Counted from the first letter of the stretch, positions 11,419 through 28,720 are shown. The stretch is DNA of 64,000 nt from Parasponia andersonii (GCA_002914805.1 JXTB01000027.1:456849-520848), one strand, 5' to 3'. Program-made: numbers and translations. The notes: generated by a model not told the origin, from the sequence alone.

Positions 11419-12664
11419 TGGACAAAAGGACAAATTAAATTTGGAAAACTATGTAGAGTGCAAAAGAGTCGAATATGTTGAGAAGAGTGAACTCAGGGAG
11501 GAGTTGGGTGCTGCCGGTGATTAAGGGGGCAGCCGGAAGTGGCTGGGCAGTGGGACTGAAGGTTTGGCTTTTCCTTTGGTGCGGCAGTTAGGTGGGGAAA
11601 TGGGGGCATATGGCAATAACTCGAGAAACGACAACGTCTTTAAAAACTAAGAGGTCTCATAAAAAACGACAACGTCAGCTATCTATAAAAGCTTAACATA
11701 AACTATAGGAACTTTCAAACGAGTTGAATGTTTATTGCAGTCAACAATAACTGAACCAACAACAATATATTTTGGAAACGACAATAACTTTAAACAGACC
11801 ATAGCCTTAAAAAAGGACGCAGAATTAGCAACGACAAGTGTTCTTTTTTCTTTTTTTTTTTTTGAAAAGAGCAACGGCAAGTTTTAAAAAGTGCCTTTTA
11901 GCAAAATGGCAGAACGTTGGGGCCGCGTAAAACATATATTCTTTTCTTACACTTTACAGCCAAATGACTAAACGTAGTGTAAAAAATAATTTATTCGGCT
12001 AATTAGCTATTAAAGAAAACACACATTTACTAAAATCTACAATAATTACTCTAAATAATAAACTTCATTAAAAAATGACTAACAGTCCACAAAAGCAATA
12101 CAACAACAATCTCATAAATAGACTACAATTTTAGCAAACAACAAAATATCTAACATTTTATAAACGACAACAGCTTTCAGACTATAATAAATGTACAACG
12201 TTGCTGTCGCAGCCAAAAATAACGTTAGGAAATAACAATATAGCAATAAACGACAATAGCTATTAGAATTAACCATGTTTTCTAAAAAATTAATGCTATA
12301 GACATTAGTGATACTTACATCATGTGATAATCATGTGATATTCACGTGGTATTAAACACCAAATAATGTATTAATTTATTATTGATTAATTATAATTATA
12401 ATTTAAATAAAATATATATAAAATCTAATTTTATTATTTAAAATCATCCAAAACAAATTATTAAGTCACTAGTCACATTAAGTCACTAGTCACCACTCGT
12501 ATCCATAATATTAATCTTTCGAAAACGTCAGCTATCTATAAAAGCTTAATATCTTCGGAGCATAACGAAGCCCTTGCAAACGATCATAACTTCGAAAAAA
12601 AAAACTAACATATACCTTGAGAATAGCCAAAAAAATGAAAAAAAAAAAAAAAAAAAAACCAACT
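11419..12664. other. Intergenic region with repeated ACGACAA motifs, CACTA-like
   Basis: No gene is supported. The 11600-12260 part holds at least six copies of ACGACAA(C/T/G) (11628, 11666, 11778, 11831, 12164, 12250) on the + strand and an inverted CGTTGCTGTCG near 12200. Clusters of short subterminal repeats are typical of CACTA (En/Spm) elements, but no clear CACTA terminus was found. A perfect 26-bp direct repeat occurs at 11671-11696 and 12524-12549, and a 17-bp tandem duplication at about 12463-12496. A short GC-rich non-coding patch lies at 11490-11610. Confidence 0.4.
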
Positions 12665-12801
12665 NNNNNNNNNNNNNNNNNNNNNNNNNNNNNNNNNNNN
12701 NNNNNNNNNNNNNNNNNNNNNNNNNNNNNNNNNNNNNNNNNNNNNNNNNNNNNNNNNNNNNNNNNNNNNNNNNNNNNNNNNNNNNNNNNNNNNNNNNNNN
12801 N
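12665..12801. other. Assembly gap (137 Ns)
   Basis: An uninterrupted run of N. Sequence on its right is already about 450-540 bp inside an LTR when aligned to the 3' copy, while sequence on its left is not LTR. The gap length is therefore probably an underestimate or the LTR is truncated. Confidence 0.95.
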
Positions 12802-13059
12802 ACGCCGGAAAAGCTCCAAAAGGCCAATTCGGATTTTTTGTCACCGGCGACGATTCTGGCCACTATTCAATCTCCAACCGGTCCCGTTGGATTCGTCTCG
12901 TTGCAAGAATCATCAAGGTATATATATCTCAACCCCATTTTGCCCGAATTGAAAGTTGTTATTTTTAGATATTTTGAGTTTAAGTTTGACTTTTTGATCC
13001 GGCTGTTGGATTGTGTTTTTGACCTCATTATTGGAATGTACTCGGAAAATGGAGAAGTT

Positions 13060-13119
<60 letters not shown>

Positions 13120-14626
13120 CATATGTTTGGTGACCGGCACGGAAATCGAAATCGGACGACTAAGATTTACCTCGATTTGTGTGCCACATGCCCGGTGTGG
13201 GCCCAGACCAGAATTGGACAAGTTATATATCTAACCTAGCTATTTTGTGTGCTAGGAATTCAGTGAAGAGTTCCATTTATGGAATTGAAGCTCCGTTGAG
13301 AAGTTGGTTTTTCGCAAGAGGACGATCGAGGGCTTGGAATTGGTTCCCGACCCTCCGAATGATCGTCAACGACATCTTAAGGATTCAATAGCATGGTATC
13401 GCTATTCGAGCGAGGTAGGGATTCAATTACCTCTGTTTTATATTGTTTTCGAATAAAACTTATTTTCTGTAAAATATGAGAACAGATGTGATTTTTTGTT
13501 TTCTTGAACTTCTGTGATGGGAATTGATTGTATGATGTATACATATTGTATTGCTCTGGGAATTTTCTAAGTGCAGGTTATTTTGGGTATATTAAAAATA
13601 GGGCCGTTATGCTGCCCGTTTTTTATATAACCTAATATGCTGATTTTATTGAAAAACCTGAGCATAATTATTTTCACACTTCAATTATGTATTGCACGTG
13701 TCATAAGATCATACATGAACACCTTGTTAGCATCGTGGGTTTACAGTGTGGCGCTGCGTGCTCCACCGTCAGTGTAGAGTCCGTAAACTCGTGCAGGGTT
13801 TTGTTACTTCTGATTACCTCCCCATTTGGTAGGCATAGGCAATTCGGTTGCCCCTCCAGGTTTGATAGGCGACACACGGGTGTCCCCTCCGGGTATGAGC
13901 TTAGGTGTCAGGTAAGCTGTTAGGCATACTTAGTGCCATCATCCTGGGTTTCCATAAATAAGAGGATGAGAGCTCATGGGTATGGGTTGATTTGTGTCAT
14001 ATGCATATAAATTGAATGATTTTGATTATACTGCTTTATAAATATATATGGATTCCGATTTGAATTATGTATATATGTATGTTTTGGATTAAACTAACCA
14101 TGTAGGAATTCTCTATCACTAAAATATTTTCGACCGGGTTATTGTTTTTCCTACTGGGTATTTTATGCTCACCCTCTACCTTCTTCCTCAGGTGGTATCC
14201 AGTGCGATCTTGGTGATCAAGAGGAGTAAGAAGTCATCTTGACTGTAGTTCGTTTCTTGGTAATGCTAGAAGGCTGTTGTCGTGGTGTTTAGATTGTTTG
14301 GGTTTTGTGTTAGTATTGAACCAAGATTACTACTTTCTATTTTGTCTGAGAACTTATGTATGCCATTCTGGGATCTGAGTTTCGTTGTAGATGATGATGA
14401 TGCTTAGATTTATATTTGATTTCGCGTTTTTAAATAATTATTCAATCTATGTTTAATGGTGTATACGAACTGTGGGAGTGGTTCACGAGATGAAATTCCG
14501 ACTATTTTATTTAAATGGACCGTTTTATAAAAACTAGAACTTTTGACACTTTTCAAATAAATCAAGGAATTTCTCACATTTGTGAAATTCTCCTTCTACC
14601 ACTGGCCCGAGTTTTGGGTCGTGACA
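12802..14626 (+). repeat. 5' LTR of element E (start lost in gap)
   Basis: Direct repeat of about 19880-21719. It ends GTCGTGACA at 14626, immediately followed by a primer binding site. The first 450-540 bp of the LTR, as judged from the 3' copy, are missing. It contains a (TA)n tract at 13062-13117. Confidence 0.9.
13062..13117. repeat. (TA)n microsatellite
   Basis: 28 uninterrupted AT/TA dinucleotides inside the 5' LTR of element E. The 3' LTR has only a short TA tract at the same place. Confidence 0.95.
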
Positions 14627-14634
14627 GAAATTTT

Positions 14635-14645
14635 TGGTATCAGAG
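14635..14645 (+). promoter_or_regulatory. Primer binding site of element E (initiator Met tRNA type)
   Basis: TGGTATCAGAG lies eight bases downstream of the LTR end. It is complementary to the 3' end of plant initiator tRNA-Met, the usual primer for chromoviruses and many copia elements. Confidence 0.85.
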
Positions 14646-14763
14646 TTTTGAGTTTAACAGCTCAGACGTATCACCATTAAACTAGATTAAAGTTAATTTT
14701 ATGATAAGCATTCGTCATTATCGCATTAACAGTTTGGCATATTGTTTCAGACTTGTAAGGATG

Positions 14764-15656
14764 CCTCCTAAAAAAATTTCGAGGCACCAACCTTATGTCG
14801 AACCTCCTCGTCTGGATGTACTTATCTGATTGAGGCAATGCAGCAGGTATTCGTCCAGATGAGCAATCTAGAATATCAGTCTCCAGCTTCAAGAAACGTC
14901 AGTTGGATCAGGCTGATAATCTCCAACGGTTCATGCTCTCCAGCCAAGACAGTTTGATGGTAGGCCAAAAACTCTCACGACAATTGCTTGGTTGCATGAG
15001 ATAGAGAGACACTTTTGTGCCCTTGGTACTCTAGTTGAGTTTTGGGTTGTGTTTGTTGTTACCCATTTGACGGGGAGTGCCATTCGTTGGTGGGAGACTA
15101 TAGAATGGATGCATGATGTAGTGGGTCTAACTTAGGAAGACTTTGAGTAGATTTTTAAGGCCCAGTATGCTAATGAGGATCAACAAGATGAGGTTGTGAA
15201 CTGGTTTGAGACTTTGATTCAAGGTAACAAAATAGTGAGTGAGTATCTGATAGAGTTCACTGAGTTGGCAAGTGTTGCTCTTGGACTGGCTACGAGTGAG
15301 AAGTACCGAGTTGCCAAGTTCAGGATTCGTCTGAGTAGGAACATTTTCAATAGGATTTGTACTCAGACTTTCTATACTCTTCCTGAGATTACAGTGGCTG
15401 CCCAGCAGGCAGAGGCCATTGAAGAAGGATTGGATTCCAGGAGGAACCAGCGGAGAGGTAATGACAGGAAAGCCAGCAGAAGGAACCAAGGGCAGTGGTC
15501 ATCCCAGGGTACTCCGAACAGTGGGAGTTCGAACATCAGTGGTTCTTCAGGGGGTGGCAGAGGTAGTCCGTATGGAGGATGTTTTATTTGTGGCCAGCAG
15601 GGTCATCGGAAGAAGGAGTGTCCCAACTGTCTGCAGAAATCTCTTCTTTCTCAGTG
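14764..15656 (+). pseudogene. gag of element E, broken
   Basis: Capsid and nucleocapsid precursor that would form the particle. It starts at ATG 14764 (MPPKK), is stopped after about 21 codons and shows further stops near 15132 and 15147. The conserved capsid helix region (NWFETLIQGNKIVSEYL) is at about 15200-15250. A Gly/Ser-rich linker and a CX2CX4HX4C zinc knuckle (CFICGQQGHRKKEC) follow at about 15580-15621. The frame is lost before the protease. Confidence 0.8.
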
Positions 15657-15949
15657 AGGATTGCAGAGGAGCCAGTCCAGTTCTGTTTCTTATCAGAACA
15701 CTCAAGTAAGGCCGCAACAGTCACAGGGTTTTCACAGGCTTTTATTTCCCCTCAGCCTTATCAATATCAGTACTGCCCTAAGAGTTTTCTGACTCGTCAG
15801 GACTCAGGGAGTCAGGGTGGGCATGGATATGGCAATAGTGGTCCCGGATCCAACAGTAGCCGTCCAGGCCAGGGAAAAGGCAACAAAGGGAAAGGGAAGG
15901 TGACTAGCTAAGCCTATGCTTTTACTGAGGCAGACGACACTTAGGATCG

Positions 15950-16240
15950 TACCGATCGAGGCGTTGTTGGCGGTATGATCCTTCTTTCACACTCTTGGGC
16001 ACGCGTTTTGTTTGATACTAGTGCATCTCATTCATTCGTATTCTTATTTTTTGCTCAACTGGTAGGGTTAGAATTTTTTGATTTGGATTATGTATTGATG
16101 TTGGGTACACCTTTGGAAGGAGTAGCCGATGTGTCTAGTATGTGTAAGTCTTGTCGGGTTGTAGTTGGTAATAGAAAGCTTCTTGCTGATTTGGTTGTGT
16201 TGCCGATGGGATAGTATGACGTGATACTCGATATAGACTA
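15950..16240 (+). pseudogene. Aspartic protease region of element E, broken
   Basis: The segment reads ..VLFDTSASHSFV.. and later GNRKLLADLVVLPM. In this family the active site is normally D-S/T-G-A, so the Gly of the catalytic triplet is replaced by Ser here (DTSA). The reading frame is closed by stops at 16212 and 16240; the latter sits where relatives have the Trp of a DWLSKY motif. Inactive as it stands. Confidence 0.75.
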
Positions 16241-16241
16241 G

Positions 16242-17930
16242 TTGTCGAAGTATCGAGCCGTTGTAGACCGTCATAAGAAGTGGGTAACTCTTTTTCCTAG
16301 TGATGGATATCCTATTGTCTATCAGGCTGGGATGAGTTCGTTGAAGCCTAGTCCTGTTCTGAAAGCGTGCATGGGTGGAAAGAAGAAACTTGAGTGTTAT
16401 AGGAACTTGTTTGCCATGGATGGCGAGGTGAGGATAGACGATCAAGACCCATGGATTTCAGTGGTGTGTGAGTATTCAGGGGGGTTTCCTGAAGACTTAC
16501 CAGGGTTACCACTAGATAGGGAGATCGAGTTCTGTATTGAACTAGTTCCTGGAGCTCAGCCAGTTTCTATTCTAGCCTATCTCATAGTGCCTACTGAGAT
16601 GGAAGAATTAAGAGAACAGTTGGACGATCTGCTTTCCAAGGGCTTTATTCGCAGTAGCACTTCTCCTTGGGGTACTTCTGTTTTGTTTGTGAAGAAAGCT
16701 GATGGTTCGTTGAGACTTTGTGTCGATTACTGGAAGTTGATTCAGTTGACAGTGAAGAACAAGTATCCTTCGCCAAGGATAGATGAGTTGTTTGATCAAC
16801 TCGGTGGTTCAAGGTTCTTCTCCAAGATCGATTTGAGATCCGGTTATCATCAGTTGAAGATAAGGGAAGATGATATACCTAAGACAATATTCAGAACTCG
16901 ATATGGTCATTTTGAGTTTCTAGTGATGCCATTTGGTTTGACGAATGCTCCCGCAGTATTTGTGGATCTCATGAATCAGATTTTCAGGCCGTTTTTGGAT
17001 CGTTTTATGGTTGTGTTCATCGATGACATCCTGGGGTATTCCAAGATTCGAGAAGAGCATGCCGAACATTTGGGATAGTATTTAAGACCTTGAGAGATCA
17101 TTGGTTGTATGCCAAGAAATCGAAGTGTGACTTTTGGATGTCAGAAGTGAAGTTCTTGGGACAAGTGATTTCTCATGGAGGTATTTCAGTCGATCCCACT
17201 AAGATCGAAGCTGTCCTGGAGTGGGAAAAGCCGAGAAATATGACGAAGGTAGGTAGTTTCCTCAATTTGGCAGGCTACTATCGTCGTTTTGTGCAAAATT
17301 TCTTGAGAATTGCTTTGCCTTTGACGAAGTTGACCAGGAAGGATGTCAAGTTTGTTTGGGATCACGAAAGTGAAGAAACTTTTATCAAGTTGAAGCAGAG
17401 TTTAACCACCGCACCAGTTCTTACTGTTCCTGATAGTAACGAGCCTTATGTGATGTGTACTGATGCCTCGAAGACGGGTTTAGGATGTGTCTTGATGCAG
17501 AATGGTCGAGTTATGGCTTATGCTTCTCGTCAGTTGAAGCCATATGAGAAGAACTATCCTATCCATGATCTGGAGCTTGCAGCAGTGATCTTTGTCTTAA
17601 AGATTTGGCGATATTACTTATATAGTGTGAAGTTCGATATATTCTCCGATTATAATAGTTTGAAGTACCTCTTTACCCAGAAGGATCTAAACTTGAGATA
17701 GAGAAGATGTGTTGAGTATATAGAGGACTATGACTCCGACCTATAGTATCATCATGGTAAAGCTAACGTTGTAGCTGATATACTGAGTAGGAAGCCTCAT
17801 GGTGCACTAGCTACACTGGTGTTTGAAGATTAGAGGAACTCAGTTGCGATTGGTGACTATAACTTGCAGTACTTCGAGAATGAAGGGGTAGCTTGCCTGA
17901 GCAATATTGTGATTTCACCATCACTTCTCT
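16242..17930 (+). pseudogene. Reverse transcriptase and RNase H of element E, broken
   Basis: RT motifs are in order: [54 protein letters not shown] shortened, and the catalytic FIDDILGYS at about 17018-17044. A one-base frameshift occurs at about 17070, after EHAEHL, and the thumb continues from 17090. RNase H follows with [13 protein letters not shown] (about 17457) and the AYASRQL and [14 protein letters not shown] motifs. Stops at 17699 and 17744 fall at sites where relatives have Gln or Glu. Two fused fragments cannot give a functional product. Confidence 0.9.
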
Positions 17931-17989
17931 AGACTGTCCAACGGAATCAGTGGCGAGACAAGAAGTTAAGGACAATTTGGAATCGCCTT

Positions 17990-19158
17990 TAGAATGGTGA
18001 ACAGTTAGATGGTTGGAGCATTAACAGAGAAGGATTTTTGTTTTTCAGTGAGAAGTTGGTTGTAGCTAATGAACCTAATCTTCGAGAAACTATTCTAACA
18101 GATGCTCACAAATCAAGGTTTGCAGTACATCCGGGTAGTACCAAGATGTACCGGAACTTGAAGTGGCTGTATTGGTGGAAAGGGATGAAGAAGGATATAG
18201 CTACCTTTGTGGCTAAGTGTTTAACTTGTCAGCAAGTCAATACTGAACACCAGAGGCCAGCTGGATTATTTCAGTCGTTGCCAATTCCGGAATGGAAGAG
18301 GGACAAGATCAGATGGACTTCATGACCCATTTGCCAAAGACCTTGAGAAAGAATGACGTAGTTTGGGTAGTAATCGATCGGTTAACGAATAGTGCTCACT
18401 TTATACTAATCTGGATGGACTACTCACTTACTAATCTCAGTAGACTGTATGTGGAGAATATCATACGCTTGCATGATGTGCCTTCAAGCATAGTCTCCGA
18501 CAGAGATCCAAGATTCACTTCTAAGTTTTGGAGAGCCTTACAGAAAGCGTTGGGTACGCAGTTGGATATCAGTACGGCTCACCATTCGGAGTCAGATGGT
18601 CAGTCTGAAAGGACCATTCAGATTCTTAAGGACATGCTACGTTGTTGCATACTAGATTTTGGTGGGAACTGGGATGACCATCTTCCTTTGGTGGAATTTG
18701 CTTATAATAACAGCTGCTAGACCAGTATGGGTGTGGCTCCATATGAAGTGTTATATGGAAGGCTGTGTAGGTCACCTTTATATTGGGCAGAGCCCGAAGA
18801 GTATGTTACTCTTGGACTGGAGTTGATTGAGAAGACTACTGAGAAGATCAAGGATATCCAAGAAAGACTCAAAGAGATTCAGAGTCACCAGAAGAGTTAT
18901 GCTGACCCAAAGAGGCGTGAGGTAGAGTTCGATACTGATGATTCCGTATTCTTAAAAGTGACTCCAAGGCGAGGTGTGACAAGATTTAGGATTAAGGGTA
19001 AGCTTGCTCCAAGGTATATTGGTCCCTTTGAGATCATTGAGAGAATTGGACCAGTGGCGTATCGCTTGAATCTACCTGCACAGTTAGGTCACGTGCATAA
19101 TGTGTTTCACGTGTCAATGTTGAAGAAGTATACGCCGGACCCATCTCATGTTGTTTAG
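17990..19158 (+). pseudogene. Integrase of element E, broken
   Basis: N-terminal HHCC zinc domain at about 18100-18245 (H..H..CLTCQQ). The catalytic core is shifted by one frame at about 18300 and shows D (VVIDRLTNSAHF), D (SDRDPRFTSKFW) and E (SDGQSERTIQILKDMLR), so the DDE residues are all present. A stop at 18718 separates the C-terminal part (18727-19158), which carries the GPF motif ([21 protein letters not shown] region) and [11 protein letters not shown]. Confidence 0.9.
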
Positions 19159-19159
19159 T

Positions 19160-19354
19160 ACGTGCATGTACCGATCCAAGAAGATGTGTCCTATGAAGAG
19201 CAGCCTGTTTGTTTGTTGGCTAGAGAGTTGAAGGTGCTTCGCAACAGAAAGATTCCACTTGCAAGGTGCTTTGGGAACATCACAAAGAAGACGAGGCTAC
19301 TTGGGAACTCGAGACAGAGATGTATGAGAAGTACCCTCATTTGTTTGACCTTTA
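19160..19354 (+). pseudogene. C-terminal chromodomain of element E, frameshifted
   Basis: The sequence after the integrase tail reads YEEQPVCLLARELKVLRNRKIPL, then changes frame at about 19264 and resumes VLWEHHKEDEATWELETEM and YEKYPHLF. This is the chromodomain pattern of Tekay/Del elements, which targets integration to heterochromatic histone marks in intact relatives. Confidence 0.8.
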
Positions 19355-19418
19355 GTCAGAAGTTGTATTGTGATGTAAACCTTGACTTGTACTTTGAATT
19401 TCGGGACGAAATTCTTTT

Positions 19419-19431
19419 AAAGAGGGGAGAA
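19419..19431 (+). promoter_or_regulatory. Polypurine tract of element E
   Basis: AAAGAGGGGAGAA then T directly abuts the 3' LTR start at 19432; it is the plus-strand primer. Confidence 0.8.
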
Positions 19432-19640
19432 TGTAAAAATCCAGATTTTAGGAGGGTAATTTGGACATTTTACCAATTTTTCGGATATAATATTGGGGGG
19501 ATTAATTTGCAAAAGTTTTGTGCAGAAGGACTAAATTGCAATTTTTGGAGGATAGAATTGATAGAGATTTAAAATTTGGGGACTTATGTTTAATTTTTGA
19601 AAAAATTGCACAGCTCTATAAGACAGGGCCACGTGCCCTG

Positions 19641-19645
<5 letters not shown>

Positions 19646-19702
<57 letters not shown>
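19646..19702. repeat. (CT)n microsatellite
   Basis: About 28 CT dinucleotides within the 3' LTR leader region of element E. The solo LTR at 28133-30315 has a short (GA)n at the same place on the other strand. Confidence 0.95.
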
Positions 19703-19711
<9 letters not shown>

Positions 19712-19879
19712 TTCCCCCGACTTCTCTCTCTCTCTCTATCTCGGATCTCCCTCGGCCGCCGACATCAGACCGCCGCAGGAGCTGCCGCCGCCGTCGTCCA
19801 CCCGCGCAACCGACTGACGAAGCCTCCCTGTGCAACTCTGAAACCGCACCACCCTTCCCCGGTCACCGCCGTGGCCTGC

Positions 19880-20055
19880 AACGCCGGAAAAGCTCCAAAA
19901 GGCCGAATCAGATTTTTGGCCACCGACGACGATTCCGGCTACCATTCGACCTTCAACCGGGAGGCCAACGCCGGAAAAGCTCCAAAAGGCCGAATCAGAT
20001 TTTTGGCCACCGACGACGATTCCGGCTACCATTCGACCTCCAACCGGTCCTGTTG
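19880..20055 (+). repeat. 88-bp tandem duplication in the 3' LTR
   Basis: ACGCCGGAAAAGCTCCAAAA begins both 19880 and 19968. The two units agree almost perfectly through the CAACCGG at their ends. The solo LTR has only one corresponding region. Confidence 0.85.
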
Positions 20056-21719
20056 GATTCGTCTTGTCGCAAGGATCATCAAGATATATATATCTCAACC
20101 TTATTTTGCCCGGATTGAAAGTTGTCCCATTGGATTGTGTTTTTGACTTCATTTTTGGAATGTACTCGGAAAATAGAGAAGTTTGACATATATATTGCCT
20201 AAGTTTGGTGACCGGCACGGAAATCGATATCAGATGGCTAAGATTTGTCTCGATTTGCGTGCCACTGACCTGATGTAGGCTCAGGCCCAAATTGGACAAG
20301 TTATATATCTAATCTAGCTATTTTAAGTGCTAGGAATTCAATGAAAAAGTCCGTTTGTGAAATTGACACTCCGTTGAGAAGTTGGATTTTCACAAGAGGA
20401 TGATCGAGGGTTTGGAATTGGTTCCAGACCCTCCGGACGATCGTCAATGACACCTTGAGGATTCAATAGCGTGGTATCTCTATTCGAGCGAGATAGGGAT
20501 TCAATTACCCCTGTTTTATATCGTTTTCGAATAAAACTTATTTTCTGCAAAATATGAGAACAAATGTGGTTTTTGGTTTTCTTGAACATCTGTGATGAGA
20601 ATTGATTGTATGATATATACATATTGTATTGCTCTGAGAATTTTCTAAGTGCAGGTTATTTTGGGTATATTAAAAATAGGGCCGTTATGTTGGCCGTTTT
20701 TCTATATAACCTAATATGCCAATTTTATTGAAAAACCCGAGCATAATTATTTTCACACTTCAATTCTGTATTGTATGTATCATATGATCATATATGAGCA
20801 CCGTGTTAGTATCGTGAGTTTATAGTTCGGTGCTGCGTGTCCCACTGTCGGTGTAGAGTCCATAAACCCGCGCGGGATTTTATTACTTCTAATTACCTCC
20901 CTATTTGGCAGGCATAGGTAATTCGGTTGCCTCTCTCCGTTTGGTAGGCGACACATGGGTGTCCCCTCTGGGTATGAGCTTAGGTGTTTGATAAGCTGTT
21001 AGACATACTTAGTGCCATCATCCTGGGTTTCCACAGATGAGAGGATGAGAGCTCATGGGTATGGGTTGATTTGTGTTATGTGCATATGAATTGAATAGTT
21101 TTAATTATACTGCTTTATATATATATATATATTGATTTCCGGTTTGAATTATATATATATATGTGTGTGTATGTTTTGAACTAAACTAACCATGCATGAA
21201 TTCTCTATCACTAAAATATTTTCGACCGGGTAATTATTTTTCTTACTAGGCATTTTATGCTCACCCCCCCTACATTCTTCCTTAGGTGGTATCTAGTGCG
21301 ATCTTGGTGATCAAGAGTAGTAAGAGGTCATCTTGACTGCAGTTCGTTTCTTGGTAATGCTAGAAGTTTGTTATCGTGGTGTTTGGATTGTTTGGGTTTT
21401 GTGTTAGCATTGAACCAAGATTACTACTTTCTATTATGTCTGAGAATTTATGTATGTCATTCTGGGATCTGAGTTTCGTTGTGGATGATGATGATGCTTA
21501 GATTTATATTTGATTTCGCGTTTTTAAATAATTATTCGATCTATGTTTAATGGTGTATACGAACTGTAGGAGTGGTTCATGGGATGAAATTCTGATTATT
21601 TTATTTAAATGGACCGTTTTATAAAAACAAGAATTTTTGACACTTTTCAAATAAATCAAAGAATTTCTTACATTGGTGAAATTACCCTTCTGTCACTGCT
21701 CGGATTTTGAGTCATGACA

Positions 21720-22358
21720 ATTCTTATATCAGTTAGAACATAAAATTAGTCCTGTTAATAGGTGACTGAATATTTACAACAACAATATGCATTATTTACT
21801 ATGACATTGTGTTTAGTAAACTAAAAATACGAATATTATTATTTTCCCTGGACTTTTATAACTTTTAATAACATGAAAATAGAAGTAAAAAAAATAAAAC
21901 CAATCCAAGATTCGATTTAATTACGGAGTTGAACATTTCTCATTTGACCTTAAGAGATTAAGAAATAAAATTCACTAATTATCAGATATTAGGTAATCCA
22001 ATCAAGTTAAATTTAATTAGAGAATCCGGTTCTATCCATGCCAATTGCCAAATAACCAACCACAGTCCACAGGCTTTCTAATCAGGAATAATTACAAGAG
22101 CAGACCAGGTTCAATGCACCTAGCCACCTATTCCTCAATTCTGGCTCCGAAGTCTTCCTCAGCTCTCAATAGTCAATAATTATCTTTTGTTCAAGCGTTA
22201 ACGACACGGAGCACGCCTTTTTCCACTTTTCTATTTTTTTAAGGTTATTTAAAAAAAAAAAAAAAAACAATAGCACACACTCTTCGCAGTGCCTAATAAC
22301 CCAACTCGCAGTACCAAGCTCTATACTCCGGCTCCGATCTCGGCCACCGGTTTCTGAG
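21720..22358. other. Promoter-side flank of the downstream kinase gene
   Basis: No ORF is supported. The segment contains unique AT-rich sequence and the leader of the kinase gene. I see no convincing TATA box in the last 150 bases; a poly-A tract lies at 22251-22267. Confidence 0.5.
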
Positions 22359-27311
<4,953 letters not shown>

Positions 27312-28069
27312 TGACAAATTTCTGAGTAAATGATAACTGGCTTGAGCTTGAAATATCTGTTTCGTGAAAACAAAGGCCCCAAAATTTTGTTTCGGGTGTG
27401 TACTGGTTAGTATGATGATAGCAAATAAGAAAATACGTTCAAGCTGCGATTTGGGAATGCCGAGTACGAATTCAGGTTGATTGTTGATTAGTAATTTTAT
27501 AGAGTTCTTATAAGTTATACTGAAAAAAATGTGTAAAATATGGTCCAATTAAAGTTCGGTTTCCTGATTGCTAGTCCACATTGACCTACAAATTTTAGTA
27601 GGGTCATTTTGGTATTGCAGTGTTATTTAAAAAATGAGGAGGGCTGTGTAGCACTCTGTGATCCTGATTGACCATTTTTCAGTTTTCGAAACAATTAAAA
27701 GGTTTTAGGATTTTGTGCGACTGGTTTTTAAATCTTTTACTGAACAATTAGATTCCAAAAACGGTATTTTCTATCAAGACAAGTTATGAGAAAAACCTCA
27801 AATAAACAAGTTTTAACACGTTCTAGCTGAAATCATTTTATGATCATAATCAGTGGAACTTTGAAGGGCAAGATCCATGATTTGGTTTCAATAATGTTTT
27901 ACCCTTTTACGTTTTATGTTTCACGTAATTTTTTTTTTAATATGGTGTTAGTTTGTCCTAATTTTCGTAAATCACACAATTAGTAGATGATATATATTTT
28001 TTTAAAAAATATTTTATTCATCAAATATCAAGACTCACCAAATTAGAAAGAAGAAATGGGTTAAAATCC

Positions 28070-28107
<38 letters not shown>

Positions 28108-28132
28108 TTTACATTAAATTGCATTTACTTCA
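27312..28132. other. Intergenic region downstream of the second kinase gene
   Basis: Contains the 3' UTR of the kinase gene (AATAAG-like hexamer near 27424) and AT-rich sequence ending in a (TA)n tract at about 28072-28107. No gene is supported. Confidence 0.5.
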
Positions 28133-28676
28133 TGTCACGACCCAAAACCCGGGTCAGTGGCAGAAGAGAATTTCACAAAGGTGAGAAATTTCTTGATTTA
28201 TTTGAAAAGTGTCAAAAGTTCTAATTTTTGTAAAACGGTCCATTTAAATAAAATAATTAGAATTTTATCCCATGAACTAATCTCAGAGTTCATATGCACC
28301 ACTAAACATAGATTGAATAATAATTAAAAATCACGAAATCAAATATAAGCCCAAGTATCACCATCATCCACAACAAAAGTCAAATACCAGAATGGCATAC
28401 ATAAGTTCACAGACAAAATAGAAAGTAATAATCTTAGTTCAATGCTACTACAAAGTCCAAACAATCTAAACACCAGGACGACAAACTTCTAGCATTACCA
28501 AGAGACGAACTGCAATCAAGATGACCTCTTACTGCTCTTGATCACCGAGATCGCACTGGACACTACCTGAGGAAGAAGGTAGGGGGTGACCATAAAATGC
28601 CCAGTAGGAAAAACAATTACCTTGATCGAAAATATTTTAGTGATGGGGAATTCCTGCATGATTAGTTTAGTCCAAA

Positions 28677-28720
<44 letters not shown>

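Larger units (their letters stand above)
12802..21719 (+). mobile_element. Decayed Ty3/gypsy chromovirus, Tekay/Del type (element E)
   Basis: Order on the + strand: 5' LTR, initiator-Met type primer site, gag with zinc knuckle, protease, reverse transcriptase, RNase H, integrase, chromodomain, purine tract, 3' LTR. This pol order with a C-terminal chromodomain defines chromoviruses. The gag start MPPKK and the LEED-like chromodomain environment fit the Tekay/Del clade. Numerous stops and frameshifts make it non-autonomous. The two LTRs are clearly diverged, with an estimated 85 percent identity over the stretches compared by eye, so the insertion is old. It lies between the two kinase genes. 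Confidence 0.9.
19432..21719 (+). repeat. 3' LTR of element E
   Basis: Starts TGTAAAAATCC after the purine tract and ends GTCATGACA; the last 1.8 kb match 12802-14626. It contains a (CT)n tract, a GC-rich patch and an 88-bp tandem duplication (19880-20055). It lacks about 45 bp near 20125 that the 5' LTR and the solo LTR keep. The base stretch after it, ATTCT, would be the target duplication, but the left one is in the gap. Confidence 0.9.

Noticed and set aside
12532-13062. ORFs spanning the N run
   Set aside because: Composed of unknown codons across the gap; no evidence.
19518-20299. ORFs of 90-190 codons on both strands in the 3' LTR of element E
   Set aside because: They depend on the CT tract and the 88-bp duplication, exist in no consistent form in the other LTRs, and belong to LTR sequence.
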